Notes: generated from the letters alone by a model not told the origin. A stretch of 64,000 nucleotides of DNA from Clostridium_AT radicumherbarum (GCF_045310525.1 NZ_JBJHZY010000001.1:930001-994000), one strand, 5' to 3'; counted from the stretch's first letter, positions 35,969-45,349 are shown. A program made the numbers and translations.

Positions 35969-37057
35969 ATGAAGAAGCAGTTTCAAAATTGGGCTTGGAG
36001 CCAGGGGATGAAATTTAACTCCAAGGTTCATGACTTGACTTATTTTTTCTGGGAGACAACCTTAAGCTGCAATCTCAAATGCCGCCACTGCGGTTCAGAT
36101 TGTGATAAGAATAAAAGTTCAGCAGATTTACCTAAGGAAAAGGTGCTTCAGGTTTTTAAAAACATTGCTGAAAACTATGAACCTAAGAATATTATGGTTG
36201 CTGTTACAGGGGGTGAGCCTCTTGTGAGAAAGGATTTGTTTGAGATTCTTTCAGAAGTAAGCAGTATGGGCTTTCCATGGGGCATGGTTACTAACGGAAT
36301 GCTGGTAGACGAAAAAATGGTTGAAAAATGCGCAGAGTCAGGGATGAAAACTGTATCTGTAAGCCTAGATGGTTTAGAAAAGGCACATAACTGGCTTAGA
36401 AACAGTGAAGTATCCTTTGATAGAGCTGTAAATGCTTTAAGGCTGTTTTTAAAGTCTGGTAATTTTGATGAAGTTGAAGCAATCACCTGTGTGAATACTC
36501 AAAATGTAAATCAGTTGGAAGATATGTACAATATGCTGAAGGGTATAGGTGTACAAGCATGGAGACTTTTTACCATATTTCCTAAAGGAAGAGCTGAAAC
36601 AAATAGAGAACTAATACTTAATAAGAATTTGGTGATTGAGTTATTTAATTTTATAAAGGATAAGAGAAAAAATAGTCCAGGAATGCATATAAGCTATTCC
36701 GAAGAAGGCTATTTAGGCTGCAATTGGGAAAAAGAGGTTAGAGATGATTTCTTTTTCTGTGCTGCAGGAGTTAATGTGGGTAGTTTACTTGCCGATGGCT
36801 CTTATAGCGCATGTCCTTCATTATCTAGAGAATGGATACAGGGACATGTTGATGAGATAAGTTTTACTGATGCATGGGAAACAAGATTTAAGAACATGAG
36901 AAATAGAAAATGGATGAGAACTGATGGCTGCAAGTCCTGCAGACAGTGGAATAAATGTAATGGCTCTAGCCTTCATTTATGGGACTTTAAAGAAGGAAAA
37001 ACAAAGGTATGCCACTATAATATGCTAAATGAGTCAATAGAAGAGAATAAAAAGTAA
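35969..37057 (+). CDS. radical SAM/SPASM enzyme partnered with the repeat lipoprotein
   Basis: 362-aa radical SAM protein with the cluster motif CNLKCRHC (Cys34, 38, 41), the TGGEPLVRKDL and SVSLDGLEKAHNWLR blocks, and a C-terminal SPASM domain with Cys in FFCAAGVN, YSACPSL, GCKSCRQWNKC and KVCHY for auxiliary [4Fe-4S] clusters. SPASM enzymes usually modify peptides. Translation is coupled to the lipoprotein (1-nt gap), and AAAGGAAAC lies within the end of that gene. No protease or exporter is adjacent. I read it as a peptide or lipoprotein maturase. Confidence 0.88.
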   Translation: MKKQFQNWAWSQGMKFNSKVHDLTYFFWETTLSCNLKCRHCGSDCDKNKSSADLPKEKVLQVFKNIAENYEPKNIMVAVTGGEPLVRKDLFEILSEVSSMGFPWGMVTNGMLVDEKMVEKCAESGMKTVSVSLDGLEKAHNWLRNSEVSFDRAVNALRLFLKSGNFDEVEAITCVNTQNVNQLEDMYNMLKGIGVQAWRLFTIFPKGRAETNRELILNKNLVIELFNFIKDKRKNSPGMHISYSEEGYLGCNWEKEVRDDFFFCAAGVNVGSLLADGSYSACPSLSREWIQGHVDEISFTDAWETRFKNMRNRKWMRTDGCKSCRQWNKCNGSSLHLWDFKEGKTKVCHYNMLNESIEENKK

Positions 37058-37090
37058 AACCTCAATTTAAGTTTTACTTTTTATTCTCTT
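37041..37090. terminator. bidirectional terminator with 20-bp perfect stem
   Basis: Arms 37041-37060 and 37071-37090 are perfectly complementary, and the left arm overlaps the radical SAM stop codon. A and T tracts on the two sides let it end both the radical SAM operon and the convergent regulator gene. Confidence 0.9.
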
Positions 37091-37100
37091 TATTTATACC

Positions 37101-37847
37101 TTATTGCTCAGTATTTATTTCGTTTTGCTCAGAAATCACCTGTCGATTATTAAACATTATATGCTGAATAACCTCCTCAATGAAAATAAAAAAAACAGTT
37201 CTTGATTTTTCATAGGGTTTAAAATCATCTGGCTGAGGAAATTTTGACAACCAAAAGACCTTATTATATTCAGATAATAAAGAAGCATTATATTCTTCAA
37301 CAATAAATAGCACTTCACAAGCTTTCTCTTTGGCAAGGGTGTTAATTCTGTCAAAAGACATGAATTTACCAGTTGCAGAAAAAATAACAAGAAGGCTTTT
37401 TTCATCAATTAAGCTCTCTGCAGAAAGCTCATCAGGCACTGCAATAACAATTTTATTAGTATTTATTCTTAATTTGTATTCAAAATATTGGGTACAAATA
37501 AAGGAAGGACCATAACCAAAAAGAATAATCTTTTCATAAGCATTTATCAATTCAATAAATTCATCAACCAAGGATATATCAAAATCATCTATAAAATTTT
37601 TAATTCTATCTAGCTCTCCAAAAGTTTTCTTTTTAGGAAGCTCCTTACCATATAGAAAATCCATATATTGCTTATAATTGTTAAATCCAAGTTTTTTCAC
37701 AAACTTAGAAATCTTGGATACTGAGCAATTACATGCTTCAGCTGCCTGGTTAATTGTAATGTCGGAAACATCTTTTGATAAAGCAATAAGATTTTCATTA
37801 ATCTTTTTTTCTAAAGGATTTAATTTGTTAAAGTCTATATTTATCAT
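37101..37847 (-). CDS. MurR/RpiR family transcriptional regulator
   Basis: 248-aa regulator: N-terminal HTH_6 domain (TINQAAEACNCSVSKISKFVKKLGF, core CNCSVSKISKFVKKLGF) and a C-terminal SIS-like sugar-phosphate-binding domain (IILFGYGPSF, LLVIFSATGK). It is divergent from the Etf-oxidase/kinase cluster. This family usually represses sugar catabolic operons and is released by a sugar phosphate. A TGGAAAGTTTTCCA palindrome lies in the shared upstream region. Confidence 0.88.
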   Translation of the reverse strand: MINIDFNKLNPLEKKINENLIALSKDVSDITINQAAEACNCSVSKISKFVKKLGFNNYKQYMDFLYGKELPKKKTFGELDRIKNFIDDFDISLVDEFIELINAYEKIILFGYGPSFICTQYFEYKLRINTNKIVIAVPDELSAESLIDEKSLLVIFSATGKFMSFDRINTLAKEKACEVLFIVEEYNASLLSEYNKVFWLSKFPQPDDFKPYEKSRTVFFIFIEEVIQHIMFNNRQVISEQNEINTEQ

Positions 37848-37998
37848 AATTACTAACTATTAGATATCTAAATCTACTCCTTATTTTAATGTGTAATTAA
37901 AAAATAACTACTTCTTCTGATTGTATCATTAGTAAAAGTGTTAGTAAAGTAATTACCAATTATAATTAAAATTTTAGACGAATGTTTCATAGAAAAAG

Positions 37999-38089
37999 TG
38001 GAAAGTTTTCCATTATGAAATAAAAATATAATAAAATACAAATAATTTTCCATAAAATTATTGACTCGCTACTGGAAATAGAGTATTCT
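37999..38089 (+). promoter_or_regulatory. divergent control region: RpiR-type palindrome and promoter
   Basis: 14-bp palindrome TGGAAAGTTTTCCA at 37999-38012, an RpiR-like operator candidate. Promoter TTGACT (38061-38066), 17-nt spacer, TATTCT (38084-38089) drives the plus-strand cluster. A second GGAAA half-site lies in the promoter spacer. The whole 37848-38133 stretch carries no gene. Confidence 0.65.
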
Positions 38090-38133
38090 AATATTGTGCA
38101 CAAGATATAAGCAAAATAAAGGAGGAATTGTGG

Positions 38134-39606
38134 TTGGATAATGAGACAGTATTAGAAGGTTTAAAAAGTATTCTATTAGAAGAACAAATCAACACAAATT
38201 ATGATGATTTGTATGATGCAGCCGCAGATAGGTATAAAAAATATGCAAAAGCTAAGAAAGTATTGGATGTCCCAGTGCCTACAGCTATTGTGTACCCAAA
38301 GTCCGTTGAGGAAGTAAAAGAGCTTTTACTTTATTGTAATGAAAACAATATCAATGTAATTCCAAGAAGTGGTAAAACTGCAACGGAAGGTGGCTTGGAA
38401 AACTGGAAGGATCTTACGCTTGTTATTGATGGAAAGCGCCTTAATAAGATTATCAATATAGATGAATATAATATGGAAGCAACTGTGCAGGCAGGAGTTC
38501 CTCTTCAAATGCTTGAAGATGAATTAAGAAAATTAGGATATACTACAGGCCATTCTCCACAATCTAAACCAGTTGCCCAGTATGGCGGTCTTGTATCAAC
38601 AAGAAGTATTGGCCAATTTTCTACCTTGTATGGTGGAATTGAAGATATGGTAGTAGGACTTGAATGTGTTTTCCCAACTGGCCATATTGCTAGAATAAAG
38701 AATGTTCCACGTCGAGCAGGAGGACCGGATATAAGACATATAGTTATTGGTAATGAAGGAACCCTATGTTATATTACAGAGGTTACCGTTAAAATATTTA
38801 AATTTTTCCCAGACAACAATAAGTTCTATGGTTACCTAGTAAAAGATGTTGAAACAGGCATTAAGGTTTTACGAGAGGTTATGGTTAATGGCTATCGCCC
38901 ATCAGTTGCTCGTACATATTCAGAAGAAGATGCAAGACAGCATTTCTACCACTTCTATAAGGGTAATTGTGTATTAATTTTTATGGCTGAAGGCAATAAA
39001 AATACTGTACAAGCTACTTGCAAAGGAATTGAAGAAGCTGTAGAAAAATTTAAGGATAATATAATTGAACAGGTAGACAGCAAGCTTATTGAGGATTGGT
39101 TTAACCATTTGAACTGGTCACAGCAGGATATTGATGATGAGGTTCAGGGAATGATTGAAAATGATAAGCATGATGGCTTTACAACAGAAATCTCAGCAAA
39201 CTGGGAGACAATCACCAAAATATATCATAATGTTCTTGATAGAATTAGAAATGAATTTTCACGTGCAGAAGACCTTACTATGTTAGGTGGACACTCATCC
39301 CACAGTTATATAAATGGTACAAATATGTACTTTGTATATAATTATGAAATCAACTGTGCTCCAGAAGATGAGATGAGAATCTATCACCACCCAATACAAA
39401 CAATTATTGTTGAAGAAACCTTAAAGTTAGGTGGATCTATGTGTCATCACCATGGAATAGGAAAGTATCGAAATGAATGGACAAGAGAAGAACATGGTTC
39501 AGCTTACTATATGCTGGAAAAATTAAAAGAAACCTTTGATCCAAAAGGAATTATGAACTTTGGAACAATTTTTCCACAGGAAGAAGGCATTAAGTATCAA
39601 AAATAA
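38134..39606 (+). CDS. FAD-linked oxidase, AGPS/GlcD-like, Etf-associated
   Basis: 490-aa PCMH/VAO-family flavoprotein. FAD-binding block PRSGKTATEGG, IGNEGTLCYITEVTV and a C-terminal MCHHHGIGKYRNEW motif. The HHHGxGK stretch is typical of alkyldihydroxyacetonephosphate-synthase-like oxidases rather than of lactate dehydrogenases. TTG at 38134 is chosen because AGGAGG ends 8 nt upstream; an earlier in-frame TTG at 38128 is only 2 nt from it. Downstream etfB/etfA imply electrons pass to an Etf. The substrate is probably a polyol, sugar acid or derivative handled with the kinase and SDR of the same cluster. Confidence 0.8.
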   Translation: MDNETVLEGLKSILLEEQINTNYDDLYDAAADRYKKYAKAKKVLDVPVPTAIVYPKSVEEVKELLLYCNENNINVIPRSGKTATEGGLENWKDLTLVIDGKRLNKIINIDEYNMEATVQAGVPLQMLEDELRKLGYTTGHSPQSKPVAQYGGLVSTRSIGQFSTLYGGIEDMVVGLECVFPTGHIARIKNVPRRAGGPDIRHIVIGNEGTLCYITEVTVKIFKFFPDNNKFYGYLVKDVETGIKVLREVMVNGYRPSVARTYSEEDARQHFYHFYKGNCVLIFMAEGNKNTVQATCKGIEEAVEKFKDNIIEQVDSKLIEDWFNHLNWSQQDIDDEVQGMIENDKHDGFTTEISANWETITKIYHNVLDRIRNEFSRAEDLTMLGGHSSHSYINGTNMYFVYNYEINCAPEDEMRIYHHPIQTIIVEETLKLGGSMCHHHGIGKYRNEWTREEHGSAYYMLEKLKETFDPKGIMNFGTIFPQEEGIKYQK

Positions 39607-39787
39607 ACCGGTTTAAAATAAAATTATATTTGCGCAAATATATAATTTGAAAAAATCAGTTGCTTTTTAATTTAAAAGCAAATCCTTAAAACTTTAGACT
39701 CCCTTTAGAAAACGTATACGTGACTGCTTTGGTTAACTAGTATATTAATAATATTAATCAAAACCAATAATTGAAAGGGGAAACCAT
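39607..39787 (+). other. intercistronic region with two hairpins
   Basis: It contains the palindrome ATTTGCGCAAAT with AT-rich extension (about 39624-39650) and a second stem TTGCTTTT/AAAAGCAA (about 39660-39684). They may act as attenuators between oxidase and transporter genes. A GGGG ribosome site ends the region. Confidence 0.5.
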
Positions 39788-41080
39788 ATGAATAATAAAA
39801 ATTTCAAAAGGTATTTTCAATTTTTACTGATTGTTTTAGCAGCAGGGGCTATTTATCCAATTATTTATTTAAAGACAAATTATCAAGTAACTCTATTAGA
39901 GGTTTTCAACATGTCATTACCTCAATTGAATTCCATTTATTCTGTTCTAGGAATTGTATGGGTAATTGGTTATTTCCCAAGTGGTTTAATTGCTGATAAA
40001 TTCTCTGCAAAGTGGTTAATAGCTATATCACTTTTTGGAACAGCAGCAGGAGGTTTTTGGTTTGCTCAGATTCCTAGTTCCAGTAATGTAGCTATTATTT
40101 ATGGTATTTGGGGTATATTCTCCGTATTTACTTTCTGGAGTGCTCATATGAAGCTGGTAAAATTACTAGCTAGTAAAGAAGAAGAAGGTAGATTTTTCGG
40201 AATACTTGATGGTGGACGTGGTGTAGTAGAAGCTTTACTTGCAAGTTTTGCACTTTATATTTTCACTAAAGTATTAGGTAGCAGTACAAATTTAGTAGAT
40301 AAGAGAACAGCAATGGTTTCTATTATATATATGTACTCAATAGTGATATTTGTAATGGCTTTACTTGTTACAATTTTCGTTGAAGATGATAAAAAGGCAG
40401 GAGTTCAAAGCAATGCCGAAGCAGCTCCTAAACAAAAGGTTAAGATATCTGATTTTGCAGGTGTATTCAAGAATAAATATGTGTATATAATGGGTGGAAT
40501 TATATTCTTGTCCTATGCAGTATATTGGACTGTTTATTACCTTGGAGGATTCCTTCAAACTAACGCTGGAGTAGATGCAGCACCAGTAGCAGCTGTTATG
40601 GTAGTTGTTCTTTGGATGAGACCAGTAGGTGGAATAATAGGAGGTTTTCTAGCAGACAAATTTGGAAAGGGTAGAACTCTTACGGTTGCACTATTAGGAG
40701 CAGCGGTTTGTCTTATCCTAATATCTAGTTTATCTGTTGCCATGATAGGCAAGAGTGGTTTCTATGTATTAATAGTAGTAACTGGAATATTCTTATATGC
40801 CATTCGTGGTACCTATTGGTCATTACTTGGCGACACCAAGATTGATATCAGCATAGTTGGAGCAGCTATTGGTTTCATATCATTTGTTGGATATCTTCCA
40901 GATATCGTATTACCAAAATTTAATACCTTCCTGTTTAATACATTTGGAGGCAATGGTGGATATAATGCATACTTCATAGCCAGCGCAGTAATGGGTATTA
41001 TTGGTATAGTATTGGTAAAAGTATTTACTACTCTTAATAAAAAGGAAAAAGTAAACATTGAAAATAATTTGTCTAGTTAA
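39788..41080 (+). CDS. MFS transporter
   Basis: 430-aa major facilitator with about 12 membrane helices. The loop 2-3 motif appears as GYFPSGLIADKFSAKWLI and the equivalent in the second half as GGFLADKFGKGRTL. A central cytoplasmic loop (about residues 198-220) is charged. Within the oxidase/Etf/SDR/kinase cluster it is the likely uptake system for the cluster's substrate. The last 23 nt overlap etfB. Confidence 0.88.
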   Translation: MNNKNFKRYFQFLLIVLAAGAIYPIIYLKTNYQVTLLEVFNMSLPQLNSIYSVLGIVWVIGYFPSGLIADKFSAKWLIAISLFGTAAGGFWFAQIPSSSNVAIIYGIWGIFSVFTFWSAHMKLVKLLASKEEEGRFFGILDGGRGVVEALLASFALYIFTKVLGSSTNLVDKRTAMVSIIYMYSIVIFVMALLVTIFVEDDKKAGVQSNAEAAPKQKVKISDFAGVFKNKYVYIMGGIIFLSYAVYWTVYYLGGFLQTNAGVDAAPVAAVMVVVLWMRPVGGIIGGFLADKFGKGRTLTVALLGAAVCLILISSLSVAMIGKSGFYVLIVVTGIFLYAIRGTYWSLLGDTKIDISIVGAAIGFISFVGYLPDIVLPKFNTFLFNTFGGNGGYNAYFIASAVMGIIGIVLVKVFTTLNKKEKVNIENNLSS

Positions 41081-41852
41081 GTTTATTCCAGATGTTGATA
41101 ACTTTACATATGATTACGAAAAAAATGTGCTGGTGAGAGAAAATGTAAAGTTAATACTTAACCCCGAGGATGCCTGTGCCTTAGCTTTTGCTCTTAGAAT
41201 AAAAGAAAAAAGACCTAATACTTTTGTTGAAATAGTTAGTATGGCACCAGAAAGTGTTATACCTCTATTAGAAGATTTGCTAAGGCGCAGTGCAGATAAA
41301 GCAGTACTTATATCAGATAAATTGTATGTTGGCAGTGATACCTATGTAACAAGTAAGATACTAGCTAAGTATCTAGAAAATGAGGAATTTGATTTCATAC
41401 TTACTGGGACTCATTCCTTAGATGGGGATACTGCCCACATACCCTCGCAAATTGCTGAATTACTGCAACTAAGTCAGCTATCTAACATTGTAAAGGTTTA
41501 TGAAGAAAGCTTAGAAAAGGATACGGTAATTGCGTTGGTAGATGGCGAGAAAACTTCCTTAAAATATGAGATAGCACTTCCATGCATTCTAAGTATAGGA
41601 AAAGAGAGCAAATATAAATTGCCTTTTGTAAAATACAAGGATTTAGAATTGTATGTAAGAGATAGAATATCTGTAATTACAAATGAGGATTTGGAGTTTT
41701 CTGAAAATGAAGTTGGCCTTGAAGGCTCCTTAACTAAAGTAAACAGGACCTATGCTAAGATGCTTCATAAGAAAGAAAAAGTAGTTTTACGCAATGATGA
41801 GGTCGGAATTGAAGTGGTATATAAATTTTTAAAAGCTAAAGGATTAGTATGA
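41058..41852 (+). CDS. electron transfer flavoprotein beta subunit, second copy
   Basis: 264-aa EtfB paralogue (MKIICLVKFIPD start, NPEDACALAFALRIKE, GTHSLDGDTAHIPSQ). TTG start inside the end of the MFS gene, AAGGA 11 nt upstream. It is well diverged from the first EtfB (GKQTTDGDTAQVGPE there), so it is not a recent duplicate. It should form a complex with the EtfA just downstream. Confidence 0.88.
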   Translation: MKIICLVKFIPDVDNFTYDYEKNVLVRENVKLILNPEDACALAFALRIKEKRPNTFVEIVSMAPESVIPLLEDLLRRSADKAVLISDKLYVGSDTYVTSKILAKYLENEEFDFILTGTHSLDGDTAHIPSQIAELLQLSQLSNIVKVYEESLEKDTVIALVDGEKTSLKYEIALPCILSIGKESKYKLPFVKYKDLELYVRDRISVITNEDLEFSENEVGLEGSLTKVNRTYAKMLHKKEKVVLRNDEVGIEVVYKFLKAKGLV

Positions 41853-41853
41853 C

Positions 41854-42813
41854 ATGAATAGAAGTTTAATCTACTTTGATGAAGAAGATTTTCAAAATTC
41901 CATAGATTTATTAGAGGTAGTAAATCAGATTTATAAAGGCAGTGAATATGAAACCTATGCTGTTTGTTTCAATTGTAAACCTGAAGCTATTTATGGGCAA
42001 TTTGATTATTTCATTGCTGCTCAGGATGAAAGGTTAAAGAATTACGATATAATAAACATAACAAATTGTATAGAAGAATTGCAGCAAAAGTATGATTTTG
42101 ACAGCATACTTATTCCTGCAACATATTTAGGAAGGATGCTTGCTCCAAGGCTTGCCATGAGACTTAGAACTGGCCTCGTTGCAGATGTTACTGGCATTGA
42201 GCATAATAATGGTTTAGTAGAGATGGTAAGGCCAGCCTTTAGCGGTAAATTACTAGCTGCAATTATAAATAGAAATTGTAAGCCAATTATGATGAGTGTG
42301 AGACCAAATGTTTTTGTGAATTCCTTAGTGGCTTTAAAGAAAACACAAACAATTTACTTTCAACCTGCTAATGTAAAACCAAGCAAGATTAGACTTTTGG
42401 AAGCTATAGAAAAAGAAAAGCCAAAGGACATAAGAGAAAGTGAAGTTTTGATTTCAGGCGGCGGTGGTGTAATTGAGAATTTTAAGCATCTATATTTATT
42501 GGCTGATGAGCTGAACGTAATGGTGTCTGCAAGTAGAAGAGTGGTTGATAGCGGTATAGCCCCAAGAAGTATTCAGGTAGGACAGTCTGGCAAAACTGTA
42601 AGTCCAAAGCTATATATAGCTTTGGGGATTTATGGTTCCCTTCAACATATTGAAGGTTTAAAGAATGTTGAGAATATAATTTCCGTAAACATAAATAAGG
42701 ATGCCCCTATTTGCAGCTTGTCTGATATTGTTGTTGAAGGTGATGCCTTTGAGTTTATTGATAAGTTAGTAGAAAAAATAAGACAAAATAAATTAAAGGA
42801 TCCTATGGATTAG
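41854..42813 (+). CDS. electron transfer flavoprotein alpha subunit, second copy
   Basis: 319-aa EtfA with the C-terminal FAD-binding domain (GQSGKTVSPKLYIALGIYG). It lacks the ferredoxin-like N-terminal extension seen in the EtfA at 14028, so its electron route differs. One nucleotide separates it from etfB. It would accept electrons from the AGPS-like oxidase. Confidence 0.88.
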   Translation: MNRSLIYFDEEDFQNSIDLLEVVNQIYKGSEYETYAVCFNCKPEAIYGQFDYFIAAQDERLKNYDIINITNCIEELQQKYDFDSILIPATYLGRMLAPRLAMRLRTGLVADVTGIEHNNGLVEMVRPAFSGKLLAAIINRNCKPIMMSVRPNVFVNSLVALKKTQTIYFQPANVKPSKIRLLEAIEKEKPKDIRESEVLISGGGGVIENFKHLYLLADELNVMVSASRRVVDSGIAPRSIQVGQSGKTVSPKLYIALGIYGSLQHIEGLKNVENIISVNINKDAPICSLSDIVVEGDAFEFIDKLVEKIRQNKLKDPMD

Positions 42814-42888
42814 CCTTATGTTCGTAATAAAAAATACAGGTGCGTAACAATTAATAATTGTTACGACAGACTACAAGGAGGAAAAATT

Positions 42889-43665
42889 ATGAATATCACA
42901 GATTTTAACATGAGTTATTTTTCTTTAAAGGGTAAGAATGCTATTGTTACTGGCGGTAACACTGGGTTAGGACAAGCATTTTCCTTGGCATTAGCAAAGG
43001 CAGGTGCAAATATATTCATGGCAAGTATTGAGCCAGATGACCCAAAGCATAATAAACTAATTGAAGATGAAGGTGGAAAAGCTGTATACATGTATGCAAA
43101 TATGACAAAACCAGGAGTTCCAAAGCAGATTGTTGAAAAATGCGTTGAAACATTGGGTTCAGTAGATATTTTAGTAAACTGTGCAGGAATATGTATTTGT
43201 AAACCTGTTTTAGAATTTGATAGAGCAGAGTGGGATCCAATGATAGCTATAAATCTTACAGGAGCCTTTGAAATGTCTCATGAAGTTGCAAAATATATGA
43301 TTCCACAAAGAAGCGGTAAAATTATTAACATTTGCTCATTATTCTCTTTCCTAGGTGGACAATGGTCACCAGCCTATGCAGCTTCAAAGCATGGTATTGC
43401 GGGCTTAACAAAAGCATACTGTGATGAATTAGCACAATATAATATCCAGGTTAATGGTATTGCGCCAGGATATTTCCAAACAAAGGCTGCAGCAAATTCA
43501 ACTAGTGATCCTGAAAGATTTAAATGGATTGCTGACCATACTGCAGAAGGAAGATGGGGAGAGATTCATGATTTAATGGGAACTACAGTATTCCTGGCAA
43601 GTAATGCTTCCCAATTTGTAAATGGCCATATTTTGGCAGTTGATGGTGGTTTCTTAGTAAGATAA
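42889..43665 (+). CDS. short-chain dehydrogenase/reductase (KduD-like)
   Basis: 258-aa classical SDR. Cofactor motif TGGNTGLG, NCAG, catalytic Ser in ICSLFSF and YAASK with catalytic Tyr/Lys. It resembles gluconate/2-keto-3-deoxygluconate-type dehydrogenases. GGAGG ribosome site. It likely interconverts a ketose or keto acid with its alcohol in the cluster's pathway. Confidence 0.88.
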   Translation: MNITDFNMSYFSLKGKNAIVTGGNTGLGQAFSLALAKAGANIFMASIEPDDPKHNKLIEDEGGKAVYMYANMTKPGVPKQIVEKCVETLGSVDILVNCAGICICKPVLEFDRAEWDPMIAINLTGAFEMSHEVAKYMIPQRSGKIINICSLFSFLGGQWSPAYAASKHGIAGLTKAYCDELAQYNIQVNGIAPGYFQTKAAANSTSDPERFKWIADHTAEGRWGEIHDLMGTTVFLASNASQFVNGHILAVDGGFLVR

Positions 43666-43685
43666 CATAGAAGGTATATAATTTC

Positions 43686-43820
43686 CTAACAAGCTAAGGT
43701 TTTTGTGTGAGCAAAGGCCTTAGCTTGTTAGAATAATTATTTCAGTAGGGTAAATGATTGATAATCATTTACTGCAGAATGAGGAATAAAGGAGGCACAA
43801 GGATTAATAATCTTTGTGTG
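43686..43820 (+). terminator. series of three hairpins between SDR and kinase genes
   Basis: Hairpin A has 14-bp perfect arms (43686-43699 / 43718-43731) like a terminator but with only a modest T tract. Hairpin B is GTAAATGATT / AATCATTTAC (43750-43772). Hairpin C pairs CACAAGGATT with AATCTTTGTG (about 43797-43818). A TAAAGGAGG lies between B and C. The repeat element follows directly. Confidence 0.75.
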
Positions 43821-43824
43821 CAGG

Positions 43825-43890
43825 TAAAAGTCCTAAATGGACTTTTACGGGCAGTTTGCGAATGGAATGAGCAAGTTCAAACTGCCCAGT
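43825..43890 (+). repeat. dispersed two-hairpin RNA-like element, copy 3
   Basis: Hairpin 1 TAAAAGTCC (43825-43833) / GGACTTTTA (43839-43847). Hairpin 2 GGGCAGTTTG (43849-43858) / CAAACTGCCC (43878-43887), ending CAGT. Both stems differ from the other copies by compensating changes. AGGAGG for the kinase gene follows 12 nt later. Confidence 0.82.
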
Positions 43891-43915
43891 ACAGAGGAAT
43901 ACAGGAGGGTTTCAA

Positions 43916-45349
43916 GTGAGGGATAAATATATAATTGGAGTAGACAGTGGTTCTCAAAGTACAAAGATATTTATTTTTAACAAGAAGGGTGAAGTGATTT
44001 GCAGTGCTAGCGAAGGGCTAAAGCCAATGATGTCAAGATTGCCTGGCTATGTTGAGCATCCAGAGGACGATTTATGGGACAGTCTCAAGATTGTATTTAA
44101 GAAGATTATGAAAGAATTTAAGGGCGATGTTAAAGATATTGTGGGTTTAGGGCTTTGTTCTATTCGCTGCTGCAGGGTATTTATGAAAAAAGATGGTACA
44201 TTGGCAGCACCAGTAATGAGCTGGATGGATGTACGTTCATATACAAAATTTGAAGATGACCCTGAAATTGGCTATACAAGTCCAACTTCAGGATATTTAA
44301 CACATCGATTAACTGGAGAATTTAAGGATACAGCTGCAAATGCTTATCAATGGCAATTTCCTGTAGATATGGATACTTGGGATTGGTCTAAGGATGAAGA
44401 GTATCTTAAGAGTTTTAATATACCTAAAGAAAAATTGCTAGATATACAGATGCCAGGAACAATCCTAGGTTATGTAACTGAGGAAGTGGCAAAGGAAACT
44501 GGACTGCCAGCAGGAATTCCAGTTGTAGCTACTGCTAATGATAAGGCAGTTGAAGCTCTTGGCTCAGGGCTTATAGATCCAAATGTGGGACTTGTTTCTT
44601 TGGGAACCTACATAGCTTCAATGGTTAGCGGCAGTGAAAATCTAGCTGCTCCAGCTAATTTCTGGACTAATTTATCTTGCGTTCCAAATAGATATTTATA
44701 TGAAAGTAATGGTATCAGACGTGGAATGTGGCTCATTTCCTGGTATAAAAGCATTATTGGTGAAGAATATGCAGCTAAAGCAAAAAGTGAAGGCTATTCT
44801 GTGGAGGATTATTTAGCAAAAGAAGCTTTAAATGTACCAGCGGGATCCGATGGTTTGTTAACTATTCCAGACTGGCTTGCACCTGCGAACCAATTATATA
44901 GAAAAGGTGTCATCCTTGGATTTGATGAACGTCATACAAGAGGTCACATCTATCGTTCCTTGCTTGAAGGTATTGCATTTACCTTAAAGAATAATTACGA
45001 CGCTATGATTAATGAATTAGGAATTAAGCCAGAAAAATTAATCATATGCGGCGGTGGCTCAAACAGCGATCTATATATGCAGATTTTTGCTGATATGTAT
45101 GGTGTAAAGACTGTAAGAAATGAAATCAATGGCGCAGCAGCTCTAGGCTCAGCAATTTGTGTGGCTGTGGCTACTGGTTTATACAATGGCTTTAGCGAAG
45201 CTGTTAATAATATGGTAAAACAAAAGGATGAATTTATTCCAAATGCTGACAATCATAGAATATATAATAAAATAAATTCTAAAGCTTATGTTGATTTACC
45301 TAAGCTTATGGAAGAAACATTAAAAACAGTTTATGACGCATGTAATTAA
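43916..45349 (+). CDS. FGGY family carbohydrate kinase
   Basis: 477-aa sugar kinase with both FGGY actin-fold halves: N-terminal GVDSGSQSTK phosphate loop, DVRS substrate loop, C-terminal ICGGGSNSDLYMQIFADMYG (core GGGSNSDLYMQ) and GAAALGSA. GTG start 7 nt after AGGAGG. It closes the oxidase-MFS-etf-SDR cluster and probably phosphorylates a ketose made by the upstream dehydrogenases, for example a xylulose-like sugar. The exact sugar is not predictable. Confidence 0.88.
   Translation: MRDKYIIGVDSGSQSTKIFIFNKKGEVICSASEGLKPMMSRLPGYVEHPEDDLWDSLKIVFKKIMKEFKGDVKDIVGLGLCSIRCCRVFMKKDGTLAAPVMSWMDVRSYTKFEDDPEIGYTSPTSGYLTHRLTGEFKDTAANAYQWQFPVDMDTWDWSKDEEYLKSFNIPKEKLLDIQMPGTILGYVTEEVAKETGLPAGIPVVATANDKAVEALGSGLIDPNVGLVSLGTYIASMVSGSENLAAPANFWTNLSCVPNRYLYESNGIRRGMWLISWYKSIIGEEYAAKAKSEGYSVEDYLAKEALNVPAGSDGLLTIPDWLAPANQLYRKGVILGFDERHTRGHIYRSLLEGIAFTLKNNYDAMINELGIKPEKLIICGGGSNSDLYMQIFADMYGVKTVRNEINGAAALGSAICVAVATGLYNGFSEAVNNMVKQKDEFIPNADNHRIYNKINSKAYVDLPKLMEETLKTVYDACN

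Noticed and set aside
38128..38133. TTG at 38128 as the start of the AGPS-like oxidase
   Set aside because: It is only 2 nt from AGGAGG; the next in-frame TTG at 38134 has normal spacing.
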